This document shows positions 1 through 10,622 of a stretch of DNA of 34,696 nucleotides, piece by piece. The stretch is from IMG/VR virus record IMGVR_UViG_3300022227_001926, positions 1 through 34,696 of that record; one strand, given 5' to 3'. Position 1 is the first letter of the stretch. The number at the start of each line of letters is the position of its first letter. The notes under the pieces are model-generated. The model saw nothing but the letters and a program-made list of their open reading frames with translations. It made no database searches and had not been told where the DNA came from. The DNA comes from a virus. The translations under genes and the position numbers were made by a program.

Positions 1-3000
1 TGGTATGAAACTTATTTACAGATCTAGCACTGTTATAGAAGATCCCACCACAGGATATCTGCGTTTTGATTCCAACACGTTTGCTTCAATCACTGAGATG
101 GCTATTTCCGATCAAGATACTAATAATAATAATATTCATGACCTCATAGAGAGTTTTGAAGATAACACAAGTTCTATTTTAGGACAATTAAGAGTTCAGA
201 AAGCGACTCCCTCTATAGATTTTTGCACATTCCGTGTAACAGGGTTAACTGGACATGGCACTGGTGGCTGAGGAGGAGGACCCAGCTGGTATTCTGTAGA
301 TCTTGATCCTTTAAGCACAGCCAATACTAGTGGGCCGTTTGATGATTTGACTTTAGTATACGTTCAATTTGTTTCTACTGGAGATATCGGACCAACAGGA
401 CTCGAAGGACTATCCGGACCAACAGGGCTAGAAGGACTATCCGGACCAACAGGGCTAGAAGGACTATCCGGACCAACAGGATTAACAGCTGGTTTTATAA
501 CATCTATATATAACAGCGACCATTCAGGAGGAAACCCAGGCACTAGTCAATGAACTTACGACGCCGGTACTATTGGAGGCATAACTACCATAGCTATCCA
601 TAACGCTGATGCTAATGGAAACAGTCTAACTACTTATGTACATAGTTGAGATAACTCAACTACTCCAGGTGTAAAGGGACAACTATGTGTTGCTAATCCA
701 TCTAATGATACTGATTTCCATATTTGGGATGTTACAGATGTTCATCAAGAGACTGGTTATATAGAAGTTAGTGTAAGCATAGTGATGCATGCCGGCTGGC
801 CAGCAATTGATGGCGAAAACAGTATATTTACGTTCTCTCCTATTGGAGATCAAGGAGCCACAGGAAATACAGGACCCACAGGACTTGAAGGAGCATCCGG
901 ACCAACAGGAGCAGAAGGAGATACCGGACCAACAGGGTTAGAAGGACTATCTGGACCCACAGGATTAGAAGGAGCGTCTGGACCAACAGGACTCGAAGGA
1001 CTATCCGGACCAACAGGACTCGAAGGACTATCTGGACCAACAGGATTAGAAGGAGCTTCCGGACCAACAGGATTAGAAGGAGCATCCGGACCAACAGGAG
1101 CAGAAGGAGATACCGGACCAACAGGATCACAGTCTCCAGCCGCTAATACCGCTCTTTGGGATGTCATAAGCTCAGTTACGGGTACGGGTGACCCAACTGA
1201 GGACGGAGAAATCGCTTTTTCCTCAGCCGCAAACGGCCAAGCAAAAGGCAATGATATTGGAAATATTTGAATTAATAAAATAGATGAAAACGGCCATAAT
1301 ATGTATACTTGACTTAATGGGAATACAGTTGTAGGCAATAAGATAAGAGTTCATTATAATCATCTGGACCCAGAAGGTCCTCAGTATGAATCCTATACTG
1401 ATGTCGAAATTGATAGTCAAACTTATACATATGCAACTGGTATCTTTACAATATCTGTAACAACTCTAGGATATGGCGGCTCTTCTGGAAGCTTAGGTGC
1501 GACTTTGGCCCCTATTGGATTGGAATTTATAGTACAAGGACCAGATGGAAATACCGGACCCACAGGACTTGAAGGAGCATCCGGACCAACAGGAGCAGAA
1601 GGAGATACCGGACCAACAGGGTTAGAAGGACTATCTGGACCCACAGGATTAGAAGGAGCGTCTGGACCAACAGGACTCGAAGGACTATCCGGACCAACAG
1701 GATTAGAAGGAGCGTCTGGACCAACAGGACTCGAAGGAGCGTCCGGACCAACAGGGTTAGAAGGATTATCTGGACCCACAGGACTTGAAGGAGCATCCGG
1801 ACCAACAGGAGCAGAAGGAGATACCGGACCAACAGGGTTAGAAGGACTATCCGGACCAACAGGGTTAGAAGGACTATCCGGACCAACTGGAGATACCGGA
1901 TCAGACGCCACTGTTAATTTTACAAATGTAAATGCAGCGTTAGCAACAGCTGATGCTGATATTGATGTTAATGCGCAGTCTATAATTAATCTTGGTAAAC
2001 TAACGCAAACAGGCGGCGATCTTGAATTAATTGCTGGTGCAGATATTTTCTTAGATTCTGTAAATGTAAATATAGGTGGTTCGTTAGGTGTTTCAGGAAC
2101 TCTTGATATGACTGAAGGTTTAATTAAGAATATTGACGTACTCGAATTTGAGGGCCGTGTTTATCACCAGGGTGATCCTTTAGTAGGCGCTGCGTTTTTA
2201 TATCAGAGCAGTACTTTAGGTAGATTAATGTATAAAAATGCTACTGGTATAGGTCAGAAGGTGATGCTAGATCTAGTAGATGATACTACCCCTACACTTG
2301 GAGGGGATTTAGATCTAAATGGAAAAAAATTAGAAACTAATCTTGCTACTGGAACAGGCATTTACCTTGATACTACTGCAGTTGTAAATACAATTTTAAC
2401 ACTACGTTCCGTCAATGAAGGAACAGGAAAAGGTGTAATTGACTTAGATTCAACCACAATTACAGGAGGGTGTATTGATACTGATGTGACATTTGCTTCC
2501 TCCGTAGATACAAAGCTTGCTTCACAACTAGCTATAAAAACATACGCTGATACAAAGTCTATAGGATGGCATGGTTCTGAAACTAGAGTTAAAATAATGC
2601 CTAGTGACTTTATAAAGAATGGTGATTGGTCTAGAGGCAATCTTACAATGTCTCCTCCAACCACTGTAAAGCCTGTGGCTTTTTCAACAGATAACGATAA
2701 TTTAGAGGCTTTTGCTTGTGTGGTTATACCTCAAGGATATAAAGCCACTAAATTTATACTAAAGGGAAATGACAGCCTTAATAAAGTATATGCTTGGGAA
2801 GGGTGTGTGTTTGGATGTAATGCTATTGAATTGTTTGATTACGAATGGGGTTCAGCCGGAGCTGAGATCTATGTAGTAAATACAGAATACACATTTGATA
2901 CAGAGCTTACAGCAGGCGATTATAATTATCTATTAGTATGGTGGGAGTCAGAAGATGGAGCAGGGTATGGTATAGATTTATTGTATGGTGGTTGGGTAAC

Positions 3001-3016
3001 AATAGAGGCAGTGTAA
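1..3016 (+). CDS. Collagen-like tail fibre protein (5' partial, TGA read as Trp)
   Basis: One reading frame stays open from the left edge to the TAA at 3014-3016 once TGA is read as Trp at 269, 551, 647, 1268 and 1310. At least 1,003 residues are visible; the ATG at position 5 need not be the true start because the frame is open before it. The N-terminal part resembles phage fibre beta-rich modules. Three Gly-X-Y tracts built on GPTGLEGLS or GPTGLEGAS nonapeptides are separated by globular modules. The C-terminal third has beta-helix-like Asp/Asn/Gly-rich sequence and a Trp-rich tip. Collagen-like tracts form trimeric rods in phage fibres, so receptor binding is the inferred role. TGG is also used for Trp in the same gene (about 11 times). 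Confidence 0.85.
389..487 (+). repeat. 27-bp collagen-coding tandem repeat, array 1
   Basis: Three full 27-bp units encoding GPTGLEGLS run from 389 to 469, followed by a shortened unit ending in GPTGLT. The units are almost identical at DNA level and in frame with the fibre gene. Confidence 0.9.
848..1129 (+). repeat. 27-bp collagen-coding tandem repeat, array 2
   Basis: About nine units alternate [18 protein letters not shown] and GPTGAEGDT. Positions 863-1018 match 1547-1702 in the next array with a single visible mismatch (871 versus 1555), which points to duplication or recombination between arrays. Confidence 0.9.
1535..1900 (+). repeat. 27-bp collagen-coding tandem repeat, array 3
   Basis: The longest array, about twelve Gly-X-Y nonapeptide units in the same frame. 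Its first 156 bases repeat the start of array 2 at an offset of 684 bases, which is a multiple of three, so exchange between the arrays keeps the reading frame. Confidence 0.9.
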
Positions 3017-3043
3017 TAATAAATTTAACCAAAGGTAACTATA

Positions 3044-3781
3044 ATGGCCCTTAAAAAGAAAAATGGTAAAACAAATGGGAATGGAAGCGATCCAACTGTC
3101 CAAGAATGTGTAAATAAACGTCAGGCTCTGTCTCAGTTACGCCGTAAAAAATGAACTGACTTTGAATTTAAAACAGATAAGCAACAAGCATTTTATAATA
3201 AAATTGAAGATCACGTAATTAGCTTTTGTACAGGCCCAGCAGGAACGGGAAAAAGCTACCTTTCTCTTTATTATGCTTTGAAAGCATTAGGCAATAAAAA
3301 AAGATCTTATGACGGAATTATTTTATGTCGCCCATTTATATCAATTGATAATGAATCAATTGGTTATTTACCAGGCACACTTGAAGAGAAAGCAGATCCA
3401 TATATGATGGCTTATTGACATATTATTGAAAAACTTGTTGGCCCTAATATTTTACGTCAACTAGTTGATGGTGGTGTTATTAAGGTTATTCCCCTGGCAT
3501 TTTTTCGAGGACTTACTTTAGATAATAAGATTGTATTGTATGATGAGGCCCAAAACTCAACAGCGACCGCTATGAAGTCTTTTTTAACACGAATTGGTGA
3601 TAATACCAAGATGATAGTTATGGGCGATATTCAGCAAGCTGATCGTAAGGGGATTTCGGGCCTGGCTGATGCTATTAAACGTTTACAAAATTTATCAGAA
3701 GTAGGTTATACTGAATTTTTAGATATAGATATCGTACGCCACAACATTATTAGTAAAATTTTAGAGCAGTATGAGCTATAA
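3044..3781 (+). CDS. phoH: PhoH-like P-loop ATPase (TGA read as Trp)
   Basis: A 245-residue protein when TGA at 3152 and 3416 is read as Trp; under the standard code it would be broken into pieces. Walker A GPAGTGKS lies at about residues 64-71 and Walker B IVLYDEAQ at about 163-170, as in the PhoH ATPase family. The family is widespread in phages and linked to RNA metabolism or phosphate starvation, but its exact phage role is unsettled. Start ATG follows an AACCAAAGG stretch 8-16 bases upstream. The gene sits 27 bases after the fibre gene. Both Trp codons in it are TGA, with no TGG. Confidence 0.88.
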
Positions 3782-3797
3782 GACTTTTAAAAATAAC

Positions 3798-3826
3798 TTG
3801 ACAATTTTTAGTACCTAAAGTATATT
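3798..3826 (+). promoter_or_regulatory. Sigma70-type promoter, TTGACA-N17-TATATT
   Basis: TTGACA at 3798-3803 and TATATT at 3821-3826 are separated by exactly 17 bases. The box lies between the phoH stop and the next small gene. The expected start of transcription falls on or next to the ATG at 3832, so the transcript would be leaderless for that start, or translation begins at the inner ATG 3889. Confidence 0.7.
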
Positions 3827-3831
3827 AAACT

Positions 3832-4035
3832 ATGCAATTTATACCAGTTCATAAAGATCCTGTTGAAACTGTGGAGGCTAATATTGAGATGAGTGCCTAC
3901 ACACGGCTTTTAATGGAAAGATTTAAAGGCCGTCCGAGTGACTTACTTGAACCAATGGCTGCAACTCCGGGAGCTGACACTGTGGAAGAACATTTATTTA
4001 AAGTTTATAATAGTATAGATGACTTGCCAACTTAA
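3832..4035 (+). CDS. Small protein of unknown function (67 aa)
   Basis: Acidic to neutral 67-residue protein with no motif I recognise, ending in TAA just before the next gene. The start is uncertain. ATG 3832 lies only five bases after a promoter -10 box. ATG 3889 (product of 48 residues beginning MSAYTRLL) has a GGAGG at 3873-3877, eleven bases upstream, and is an attractive alternative. It lies between phoH and the structural genes. It has no Trp codons, so it does not inform the genetic code. Confidence 0.55.
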   Translation: MQFIPVHKDPVETVEANIEMSAYTRLLMERFKGRPSDLLEPMAATPGADTVEEHLFKVYNSIDDLPT

Positions 4036-4038
4036 TAA

Positions 4039-5043
4039 ATGGCTAATTATTCTTATTGATACCGAGGCTCTCTTGTAACGCCTGTAGAAGGTTTTGAGGG
4101 AACAGGAAATTTAACTTTAGATGTAAAATATTTATTTACATCTTTTTTACAAACGTTTTTTGAAAAGCAAACACGTTATAAATGATCACAAGATATTCAA
4201 GCAACTAAGATTATTGTTGCAGATAAAAATGCACTGGAGCTTGGAGTTGTGGAGCGTCGACCCTCAATTATATTGTCACGTGGTCCGTTAGGATGAGCAT
4301 ATGCTGCACGTGGTCAAGGCTCATTGGGACATAATCCACGTGGTGAACCACAGACATTGGGTGAGTTAACAATGCGGCAGGATGAAGCTTCAACTCAAAC
4401 AGACTTGGTACGAGGATCAATAACTATTAATTGTTTAGCTAAATATGGATTACAAGCGGAGGAGTTAGCAAATTTATGTTTTTTCGCTATTTCCGGTAAT
4501 AAGCAAAAGTTTTATAAACGCGGTTTGCACAGTTTAACTGCATTAACTGTTGGGGAGGAAAGTATTTTACGATCAACTAGTGGCATTGAACTTACGGCAG
4601 TACCGATATCAATGCAATATAGTTTGGTTAAAGATGTTTATACGTCGTTCAGTACTTTTGATGTGATTTTATATTACACACCTCCAAACGGCGTAGAACT
4701 GGAATTATATGAAGGTGCGGATTTTAAGATTGATCTAAATGGGAGTGCTATTACTACATTTTTAAGTCCGCGAGCTGGCTCTACATTAACTGTTTCATAT
4801 GTGGAGGCTATTACAGGAGATTCTAGAGTAAAGCAAGACTTAAGTGGAGAGATTAATGATACTAATACCCTGTTTTATTTACCAAATAATGAAAATGCAT
4901 TGGGCTATTATAAAGTTTTGGCTTCTGGAGCTATCTCTTTTGAACAAGGTGGTAGTGTGTATCCCACAGATTTCGCAACGGCGAGCGGTTTAACAACTAG
5001 TGCAATTTCTCAGGATATTGTATTAACAAGTGGCACTCTCTAA
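4039..5043 (+). CDS. Putative virion structural protein (TGA read as Trp)
   Basis: A 334-residue frame from ATG 4039 to TAA 5041-5043 is continuous only if TGA at 4057, 4183 and 4294 codes for an amino acid. All Trp in the protein would come from TGA. The C-terminal half is rich in beta-type, Ser/Thr-rich sequence. Its position four bases after a small gene and shortly before the tail sheath suggests a neck, tail-completion or connector protein, but I do not recognise the family. The first codons MANYSYWYRGS come before any plausible alternative start. Confidence 0.72.
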
Positions 5044-5048
5044 AACTA

Positions 5049-5756
5049 ATGACTTTTGAAACAAAAAGACACAAAGAACAAATTACCATGAATGCATTTA
5101 AAGATGAATTGCAAAAAACAGCGGAGTTTGAAAAATTAGCAACGCCTGCAGCTCTCTTAAGAATGCTGCCATCGTTAGCTAAAGGCTTACGATTTGCAGC
5201 AAAAACATCTCCAGGTAGATTGTTAAAACATGCTCCTAAAGGCGTTTTAAAGAAACCAAATTGGTTTCAGCGAGCTGGAGGGGAAGCTGTTAGAAACACG
5301 AAAATGCTATTTAAAAATCCTAAACAACTCTTGAAGGAACAGCTATTTAGTGCGCGACATAGAACTGTTGCTGCTAAAAAAATTCAAGGAGGCCATTACA
5401 AGACACGGTTTGGAAATAAGTATAAAGTTCAAGGCTATAATAGGCGGGGACAAGCGGTGATAAAACGACATCGGCTTGGTGCTGCTACATTAGGTTTTGG
5501 CTTTACGGGAATTGGAATGGGAGGATTAGAATTAGCAACTAACAAGACCGACGCACAAGGTCGGCCCCAAAGTATGGGGAAACGGCTAATGGGCGCTGGT
5601 GGACAAGCCGCTTTATGAGGACTTGCTCCACAAGCTGCAATGGGTATTTTAGGTGCACGAATGGTACATGGAATTGCTCAATCAGCCCGTAAACCCAAGC
5701 CCCAAACATTGACTAGTCAACAAATACAGTCTACATATCCTAGGAATTTATTGTAG
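5049..5756 (+). CDS. Basic, Gly-rich virion-associated protein (TGA read as Trp)
   Basis: A 235-residue, Lys/Arg-rich frame ending in TAG 5754-5756, with TGA at 5616 read as Trp. The inner ATG at 5088 (MNAFKDELQKTAEF) also looks like a natural start; neither ATG has a strong Shine-Dalgarno, so the start is uncertain by 13 codons. The N-terminal half is basic. The C-terminal half has two glycine- and alanine-rich hydrophobic stretches (about residues 145-165 and 190-210) that could be membrane-active. It is flanked by structural genes, so it is probably a minor virion or ejected protein. Family not recognised. Confidence 0.65.
5709..5737 (+). promoter_or_regulatory. Possible promoter ahead of the tail sheath gene
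   Basis: TTGACT at 5709-5714 and TACATA at 5732-5737 are 17 bases apart. The -35 match is good and the -10 match is weak. It lies in the end of the upstream gene, 50 bases before the sheath start. Confidence 0.3.
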
Positions 5757-5759
5757 ACT
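5728..5759 (+). other. Hairpin over the stop codon before the sheath gene
   Basis: AGTCTACA (5728-5735) and TGTAGACT (5752-5759) form a perfect 8-bp inverted repeat with a 16-base loop, spanning the TAG stop. The sequence after it is AT-rich but lacks a clean T-run, so it may be an mRNA processing or stability element rather than a terminator. Confidence 0.4.
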
Positions 5760-5786
5760 AATTTAATAATTAGGAGGAAATAACAA

Positions 5787-7430
5787 ATGGCATATCAGAA
5801 ACCAGGTGTAGAGATTTCGCAGGTACAAGGTACCGCAACCCCTATTCTGAATCCGGCAGACTTACCATCAGTAATAGTTGGGCCGGGATATAATGTTCAA
5901 GCCTATACGGAAGCATTAGATAGTGGTGGAGATCCAGTATTATACAGTGGTGTAGAACTGGCTATTGATCTAGTAAATACTAATGCAGATTGATATAAAG
6001 TCACTCAGGCAGATAGAGATGCGTTTTTACCGTATATCGATCTAATTGGTGTTCAAGGACCTGTTGCTGGATTAACAAAACATCTTAGCGCAGAACAAGT
6101 AATATGAACTGATGAAAATACGGTTACAATATCAGGCGCAATTAGCGGTTGGGATGCAACAGCAGCTAAAGCTAACGTAAAAATTTCATGGAGAAGTTTC
6201 CGTGAAGATATAGATTCGTATACAGTGATTAATAGTGTAGGTGAGATTGGCACCAAAATTGGTGAACCTGTTACCTATAATCCGTTAGCTCATGGAGTAT
6301 TAACTGCTATGCAGAATGCAGGATCTGCTATTGGTGCATATGGTGTTAAAGATATTACAGGAGGAGCAGGAACGCTTCCTGAAGCTAGTGATTATGACAG
6401 TGCAATGGATGACTTAGAAAAGAGTGAAGTTTATGCATGTGCATTTATGACGAATCTTGGTGTTGTAGGATCGATGAAAACAAAAGTTGAAGCAGCATCA
6501 ACTCCAGAGAGTAAAAAAGAACGTATTGCAATTGTAAATCAAAAAATACCTGATCCAGGCAGCAATCAAGGCTACCATGGAACCAGTGAAGATAATGATG
6601 TAACTTCTGGTGGTGTAAGAGATCAAAACTCTGCATATAATTCAAAACGGTTAATAATGACACATCCAGATATGGTATATGTTGAAGAGTTACGTCACGT
6701 CACTACATTAGATCCAGAGTGGATTGAAGCAAGTTTTGCTGGTATGGGCACTTATGCTGACTTTACAGCGATTGGAGCTTATGCACGATTTATGGGCACT
6801 ACTACAGTAGGCTCTAAAAGTTATTACTACTGGGATCCAATTACATCAGCCGTGCAAGACGAAATTGAAGCTGCTGGAATTAATGAAATGATGGTCTTTG
6901 CCCCTGTTCCAGGTTGAGCTTATACAGCAGCAATTGCTGGACAATCTGCAGGACAGGTGCCTGAACAACCATTCACTAACTTACCATTGTCAGGCCTTTC
7001 AAAAACGTTAGGTTCACAGGATTATTATAATAATGCCCAGCTTAATACAATGGCTGGTGGAGGAGCATATATTTTAACACAAAAATCTCCTGCCGCTCCC
7101 ATTGTATCTAGACATCAAGTAACAACTAATGTGACTAGTATAGCTAAACGTGAATTAAGTATTACTAGAGCTGTTGATTATTCAGCTAAGTTTGTACGTA
7201 GCGGTCTTGAGCCTTACATTGGGAGAAATAATATTACACCCGCATTTCTAAAACTGTTTAATTCAGTACTGGTTGCACAAGGATTGTTCCTTGTACGTGC
7301 AGGTGTTTTAAATGACTTTAAGGTATCTAGTGTAAAGGTCGAAGCCACTGCTCCAGACACAATTCTTGCAGATGTAGAGATTCTGGTAAAATACCCTGTT
7401 AATTATATTAAAATTCAACTTATTTTCTAA
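5787..7430 (+). CDS. Contractile tail sheath protein (TGA read as Trp)
   Basis: A 547-residue protein from ATG 5787 to TAA 7428-7430, with TGA at 5991, 6105 and 6915 read as Trp. The N-terminus (MAYQKPGVEISQ) is typical of tail sheath proteins, which start by positioning a beta strand for the neighbouring subunit. The C-terminal third, with residues around GLEPYIGRNN and a final beta-rich EILVKYPVNYIKIQ, fits the conserved sheath C-terminal domain. The start is fixed by a strong AGGAGG at 5772-5777. This protein identifies the phage as contractile-tailed. Trp is written as TGG four times and TGA three times. Confidence 0.85.
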
Positions 7431-7437
7431 TTAGGTA

Positions 7438-7466
7438 TTGACACAAGAATTTAAATGAATTATAAT
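7438..7466 (+). promoter_or_regulatory. Consensus sigma70 promoter, TTGACA-N17-TATAAT
   Basis: Both hexamers are perfect consensus (TTGACA 7438-7443, TATAAT 7461-7466) with optimal 17-base spacing, in the gap between sheath and tube genes. It is followed by AGGAGG at 7476-7481 and ATG at 7490. This should give strong separate expression of the tube-like protein. Confidence 0.85.
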
Positions 7467-7489
7467 AATTTATATAGGAGGATTTAACA

Positions 7490-8209
7490 ATGCCACATTT
7501 AACGGTAGCAGATTGGACTGACACTAATGGTCCAAATACAACTCAACATCATGATGTCTATGGCACAGGAACAGGATTTGTGTCGTCTGAGTCAGTTATT
7601 CTGGCTGCAGGCCACCCAACAATTTCCGCTAATGGTGATTCTGGTTTAGCAACTCTGGTTCCGATTGGTCTGGTTGAAAATGCTAATATTCAACAGAATA
7701 AAGCATTACAACAGCTTTTTGAAGTCGGTTCACGGCGACCATTCTTTATTCCTGGCAGGCACCAAATACAGGCAGCTTTGTCGCGAGTAATGTTTAACGG
7801 TCCGTCGTTAATGAAAGCATTATACTGACTTAAAGGTCAGAACCAGTTGTCTGATCAATCGGCAGATTATGAAGGTATTAATGCTGATGATTTACCAGGT
7901 CATATGAGTCATCCAGGAGCAGATAATGTTATTAACCCAGATACTGGTACGTCGGATGACCTATGAATTAATCTAGCATCCGAATTCTTTAATCATCCGT
8001 TTGGTTTAGCTTTTCTTATGAAAAATATGGAAGGCGAAACTTATGGTGGGTGTTATTTGGAAGAATGCTTTATTCAGGCACATCAATTTTCAATAGCTTC
8101 TCAGCAAACAGTTTTATTAGAAAATTGTTCACTTAGAGCTGCTAAATTGACGCCACTAAATAAAGCTGAATTTGGATCTCCTCAGCCTGAACCAGAGCCA
8201 GATGAATAG
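7490..8209 (+). CDS. Tail tube-like structural protein (TGA read as Trp)
   Basis: A 239-residue protein ending in TAG 8207-8209, with TGA at 7826 and 7964 read as Trp. It follows the sheath directly, the usual place of the tube gene in contractile phages. Its sequence (SRRPFFIPGRHQ, then ENCSLRAAKLTPL near the end) fits beta-barrel tube proteins in general appearance, though I cannot confirm the family. A perfect promoter and AGGAGG precede it, as expected for a protein needed in many copies. The tail ends in an acidic Pro/Glu-rich tract. Confidence 0.65.
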
Positions 8210-8229
8210 ATATCTAGGCTAAAAAAACT

Positions 8230-8260
8230 AAAGGGGGTTTCTTACAAAGATACCCCCTTT
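8230..8260. terminator. Bidirectional intrinsic terminator between converging genes
   Basis: AAAGGGGGT (8230-8238) pairs perfectly with ACCCCCTTT (8252-8260) around a 13-base loop. A T-run follows on the plus strand and the A-run at 8221-8227 supplies a T-run on the minus strand. It separates the plus-strand tail genes from the minus-strand early block. Confidence 0.88.
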
Positions 8261-8271
8261 TAATTATAGTA

Positions 8272-8637
8272 CTACTTAGCCCATTTTCCCTCTTTAACAA
8301 TCCGCGCAATAATTCCATAAACAGAGAGGTCCATAAATGCATCTGCGATAGATTCATTTTCGGGAGCCCTATTTGTTTTTACCACTAAATTTAACAGTCG
8401 TTGAATTTTATCATTCATTCTAATTATTAATCCGGTCAGACTCATTTGTCTATCGGCTTCGGTAGATAAAGTTGTGCCTAACGCAATATTCCCTGGACCA
8501 TAATCCTTTTGCTTTGATGAGAATACAGTATAATCTTCTTGCTGTATTTCTTTAAACAAAACCATCATTTCAGGATACTCACGTTGACAAAACTCTATAG
8601 CTGTTTCTTCAGTTTTTGAATTACTTGGGGACGACAT
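8272..8637 (-). CDS. DUF1599 / nucleotide-modification-associated domain protein
   Basis: A 121-residue protein ending in TAG. It has the KQKDYG motif at residues 42-47, an [12 protein letters not shown] helix at about 73-84 and [16 protein letters not shown] at about 95-110. These match the DUF1599 family, often found in phages with modified nucleotides or MazG-like functions. The biochemical role is not settled. The ATG lies inside the end of the cold-shock gene (17-base overlap), so the two are co-translated. It is the last gene of the minus-strand block before the terminator. Confidence 0.75.
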   Translation of the reverse strand: MSSPSNSKTEETAIEFCQREYPEMMVLFKEIQQEDYTVFSSKQKDYGPGNIALGTTLSTEADRQMSLTGLIIRMNDKIQRLLNLVVKTNRAPENESIADAFMDLSVYGIIARIVKEGKWAK

Positions 8638-8833
8638 TTTCAGCTACTGGACCTTTGTCACCGGTCCCAGGTTCATAGTCCACATTTTGATTTTCTGCTA
8701 AAGTTTTATATCCATCCATTTGAATACTACTCATATGAACAAATAAATCGGCTCCACCATCTTCGGGGGTTATAAAACCATATCCTTTAGAATTGTTGAA
8801 CCACTTTACTGTTCCTGTTTTTACTTCACTCAT
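8621..8833 (-). CDS. csp: Cold-shock domain protein
   Basis: A 70-residue single cold-shock domain, the normal family length. RNP1 KGYGFI is at residues 16-21 and RNP2 LFVHM at 30-34, in the expected order after VKWFNNS. Such proteins bind single-stranded RNA or DNA and melt RNA structure. A good AAGGAAA Shine-Dalgarno lies upstream of the ATG. It is placed between DNA polymerase and the DUF1599 gene, so a role as phage RNA chaperone or ssDNA binder is inferred. Confidence 0.93.
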   Translation of the reverse strand: MSEVKTGTVKWFNNSKGYGFITPEDGGADLFVHMSSIQMDGYKTLAENQNVDYEPGTGDKGPVAENVVPK

Positions 8834-8855
8834 TTTATTTATTTCCTTCGTTTGT

Positions 8856-10622
8856 TTAATGTATCCAATAGTTTCCTATATGGGCTTGTGCCTCCATGCT
8901 GACTGAGGGGGCGTAAAAATTAAATGCTTTTACCATTTCAGTTTCGATTAGGCTAGCTACTAGGTCAGCTTCATGAGCCACTACCTCAACTAAAATTTCA
9001 TCATGCACAACATTTATTAGTCGTGCGTCATATTTTAATTTATCAAGTTTACGTTTAATACGGCACAGAGCTAATTTAGTTGTACTTGCTCCTGCACCTT
9101 GAAACGGAATGTTCTTTGCAATATTTAATGCATGAGATACTTCTCTCCTGTCATTCCAATTTACAAAAGCTAAACTACTTTGCCTCCCATCTAAAGGGGA
9201 TAATGCTATTTTCGATAGCCGTGCCTGTCCCTCTAGTTTTGACATTGTAATTTTTATTTGAGGAAAAGCTCTAAAGTATTTTTGTATTAATGTTTTTGCC
9301 TCTACAATATCAATATCTAATGTATGTGCTAATTTCATTGGGCCCATTCCGTATATCAACCCAAAGGTTATAGCTTTTGCCGCCTGACGCTGTGGTTTAG
9401 TAACTTCTTCGTAGGCTGTTTCAAATACTAGAGATGCGGAGTTTGTATGAAGATCTTTACCAGACTCTAAGGCTGATTTAAATTTTGGCTCTTGGCTTAT
9501 ATGTGCTAGTAGTCTAAGTTCTTGCCCGGAGAAGTCCGCCGCAATAATCCTATAATCAGCATTTTGTGCTGTAAAGGCTTCACGGTATTCTTTAGTTGCT
9601 GGTATATTTTGCATATTAGGCTTGGCACTAGCGTATCTGCCTGTATGTGCGCGACCTAACTGCCAAAATTCAGCATGTATTCGTCCATCTACTGGGTGAG
9701 TACTTTTCTCATAAAACTCTTCACCATATGTGTTGACACGTTTCATAGCCATACGATAGTCTAAGAGTGCTTGGACTGCTGGATGAGACTTGAACGCTTT
9801 AAGTGCAGCTGTGCTTGTAGAGGTAATAGGAGCTTGACAGATGGAACTTAAAATAGGTAAAATTTGTTTTGGAGATTTATAATTTATATCCACATCATTA
9901 AAGAGATCGAGCCCACAGTATTGTTTAAAATGATCATCAAGGATTACTTTATATGTAGAAGCATCTGTTTTAGCACGCATACATAAGGCAAGCCATTTCG
10001 CACGATCTAAATGGATTCCGTTTAATTCTAAGTCTCCAGTCGCTCGTACACATTCATTTTCTAAATCGGCCAGTAGACCCATATTACGTTTTTTAATTTC
10101 CAATAACAGATATTCATATAATGGTAAGAGGTATTTTATATCATTTATAGAATAGGCCAACTGTTCTGGTGTAAACTCATCCCCATAATTCATTTTTGTA
10201 AAAGTCAACTGCTCGCTTTTTGCCAATTCAATATTTAGATATTGTTTTAACAAGACATTCAATCCATGTCGCGCCTGCAGTACACCTTGTGTGATTAAAC
10301 AGTCTAACAAAAAGGTGTCTTTTAAATTTTGCATATCTATATAAAACTGTGCTTTAATCATTTTATAATCAAATTTTGCATTGTGAAGTACTTTTATAAT
10401 AGTGGGGTTATCTAAATAGGTGAGAAAATCTTGTATGGAGTTCCCAAGTTTAGCAACATCCATAACAAATTGATGTGTAGTATCACCTATAGAAATTAAT
10501 AATATTTTATCAGTTAAGGGATCGAGTCCCGTGGTTTCTGTATCTAATGCTATTATAGATTTCTTTGATAGTATAGATAAAGCGTGTTGTAGTTCTAGTT
10601 TATTAGTTATGTAAGTCATCAT
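8856..10622 (-). CDS. DNA polymerase, family A, with 3'-5' exonuclease
   Basis: A 588-residue polymerase. The proofreading exonuclease motif LDTET (Asp27, Glu29) opens the protein. Polymerase motif A is DFSGQELR from about residue 363, motif B runs from Arg412 through Lys416 and Phe420 to Tyr424, and motif C is VVHDE with His540-Glu542. There is no 5'-3' exonuclease domain, as in T7-type phage enzymes. The start ATGATG overlaps the end of the sigma factor gene by about 20 bases, so the genes are translationally linked. All Trp codons are TGG. Confidence 0.95.
   Translation of the reverse strand: MMTYITNKLELQHALSILSKKSIIALDTETTGLDPLTDKILLISIGDTTHQFVMDVAKLGNSIQDFLTYLDNPTIIKVLHNAKFDYKMIKAQFYIDMQNLKDTFLLDCLITQGVLQARHGLNVLLKQYLNIELAKSEQLTFTKMNYGDEFTPEQLAYSINDIKYLLPLYEYLLLEIKKRNMGLLADLENECVRATGDLELNGIHLDRAKWLALCMRAKTDASTYKVILDDHFKQYCGLDLFNDVDINYKSPKQILPILSSICQAPITSTSTAALKAFKSHPAVQALLDYRMAMKRVNTYGEEFYEKSTHPVDGRIHAEFWQLGRAHTGRYASAKPNMQNIPATKEYREAFTAQNADYRIIAADFSGQELRLLAHISQEPKFKSALESGKDLHTNSASLVFETAYEEVTKPQRQAAKAITFGLIYGMGPMKLAHTLDIDIVEAKTLIQKYFRAFPQIKITMSKLEGQARLSKIALSPLDGRQSSLAFVNWNDRREVSHALNIAKNIPFQGAGASTTKLALCRIKRKLDKLKYDARLINVVHDEILVEVVAHEADLVASLIETEMVKAFNFYAPSVSMEAQAHIGNYWIH

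Noticed and set aside
389-1900. CRISPR-like array of short repeats
   Set aside because: Units are contiguous without spacers, are multiples of nine bases, and lie in frame inside the fibre gene.
850-1911. Long minus-strand open frames and Leu-rich frames opposite the collagen arrays
   Set aside because: They are complements of the 27-bp collagen repeat (Pro/Ser/Val or Leu-rich periodic translations) and have no ribosome site; the plus-strand Gly-X-Y frame explains the sequence.
1-8209. Pseudogenes or sequencing errors breaking the structural genes
   Set aside because: Breaks are always TGA, never TAA/TAG or frameshifts, and the frame resumes in phase each time.
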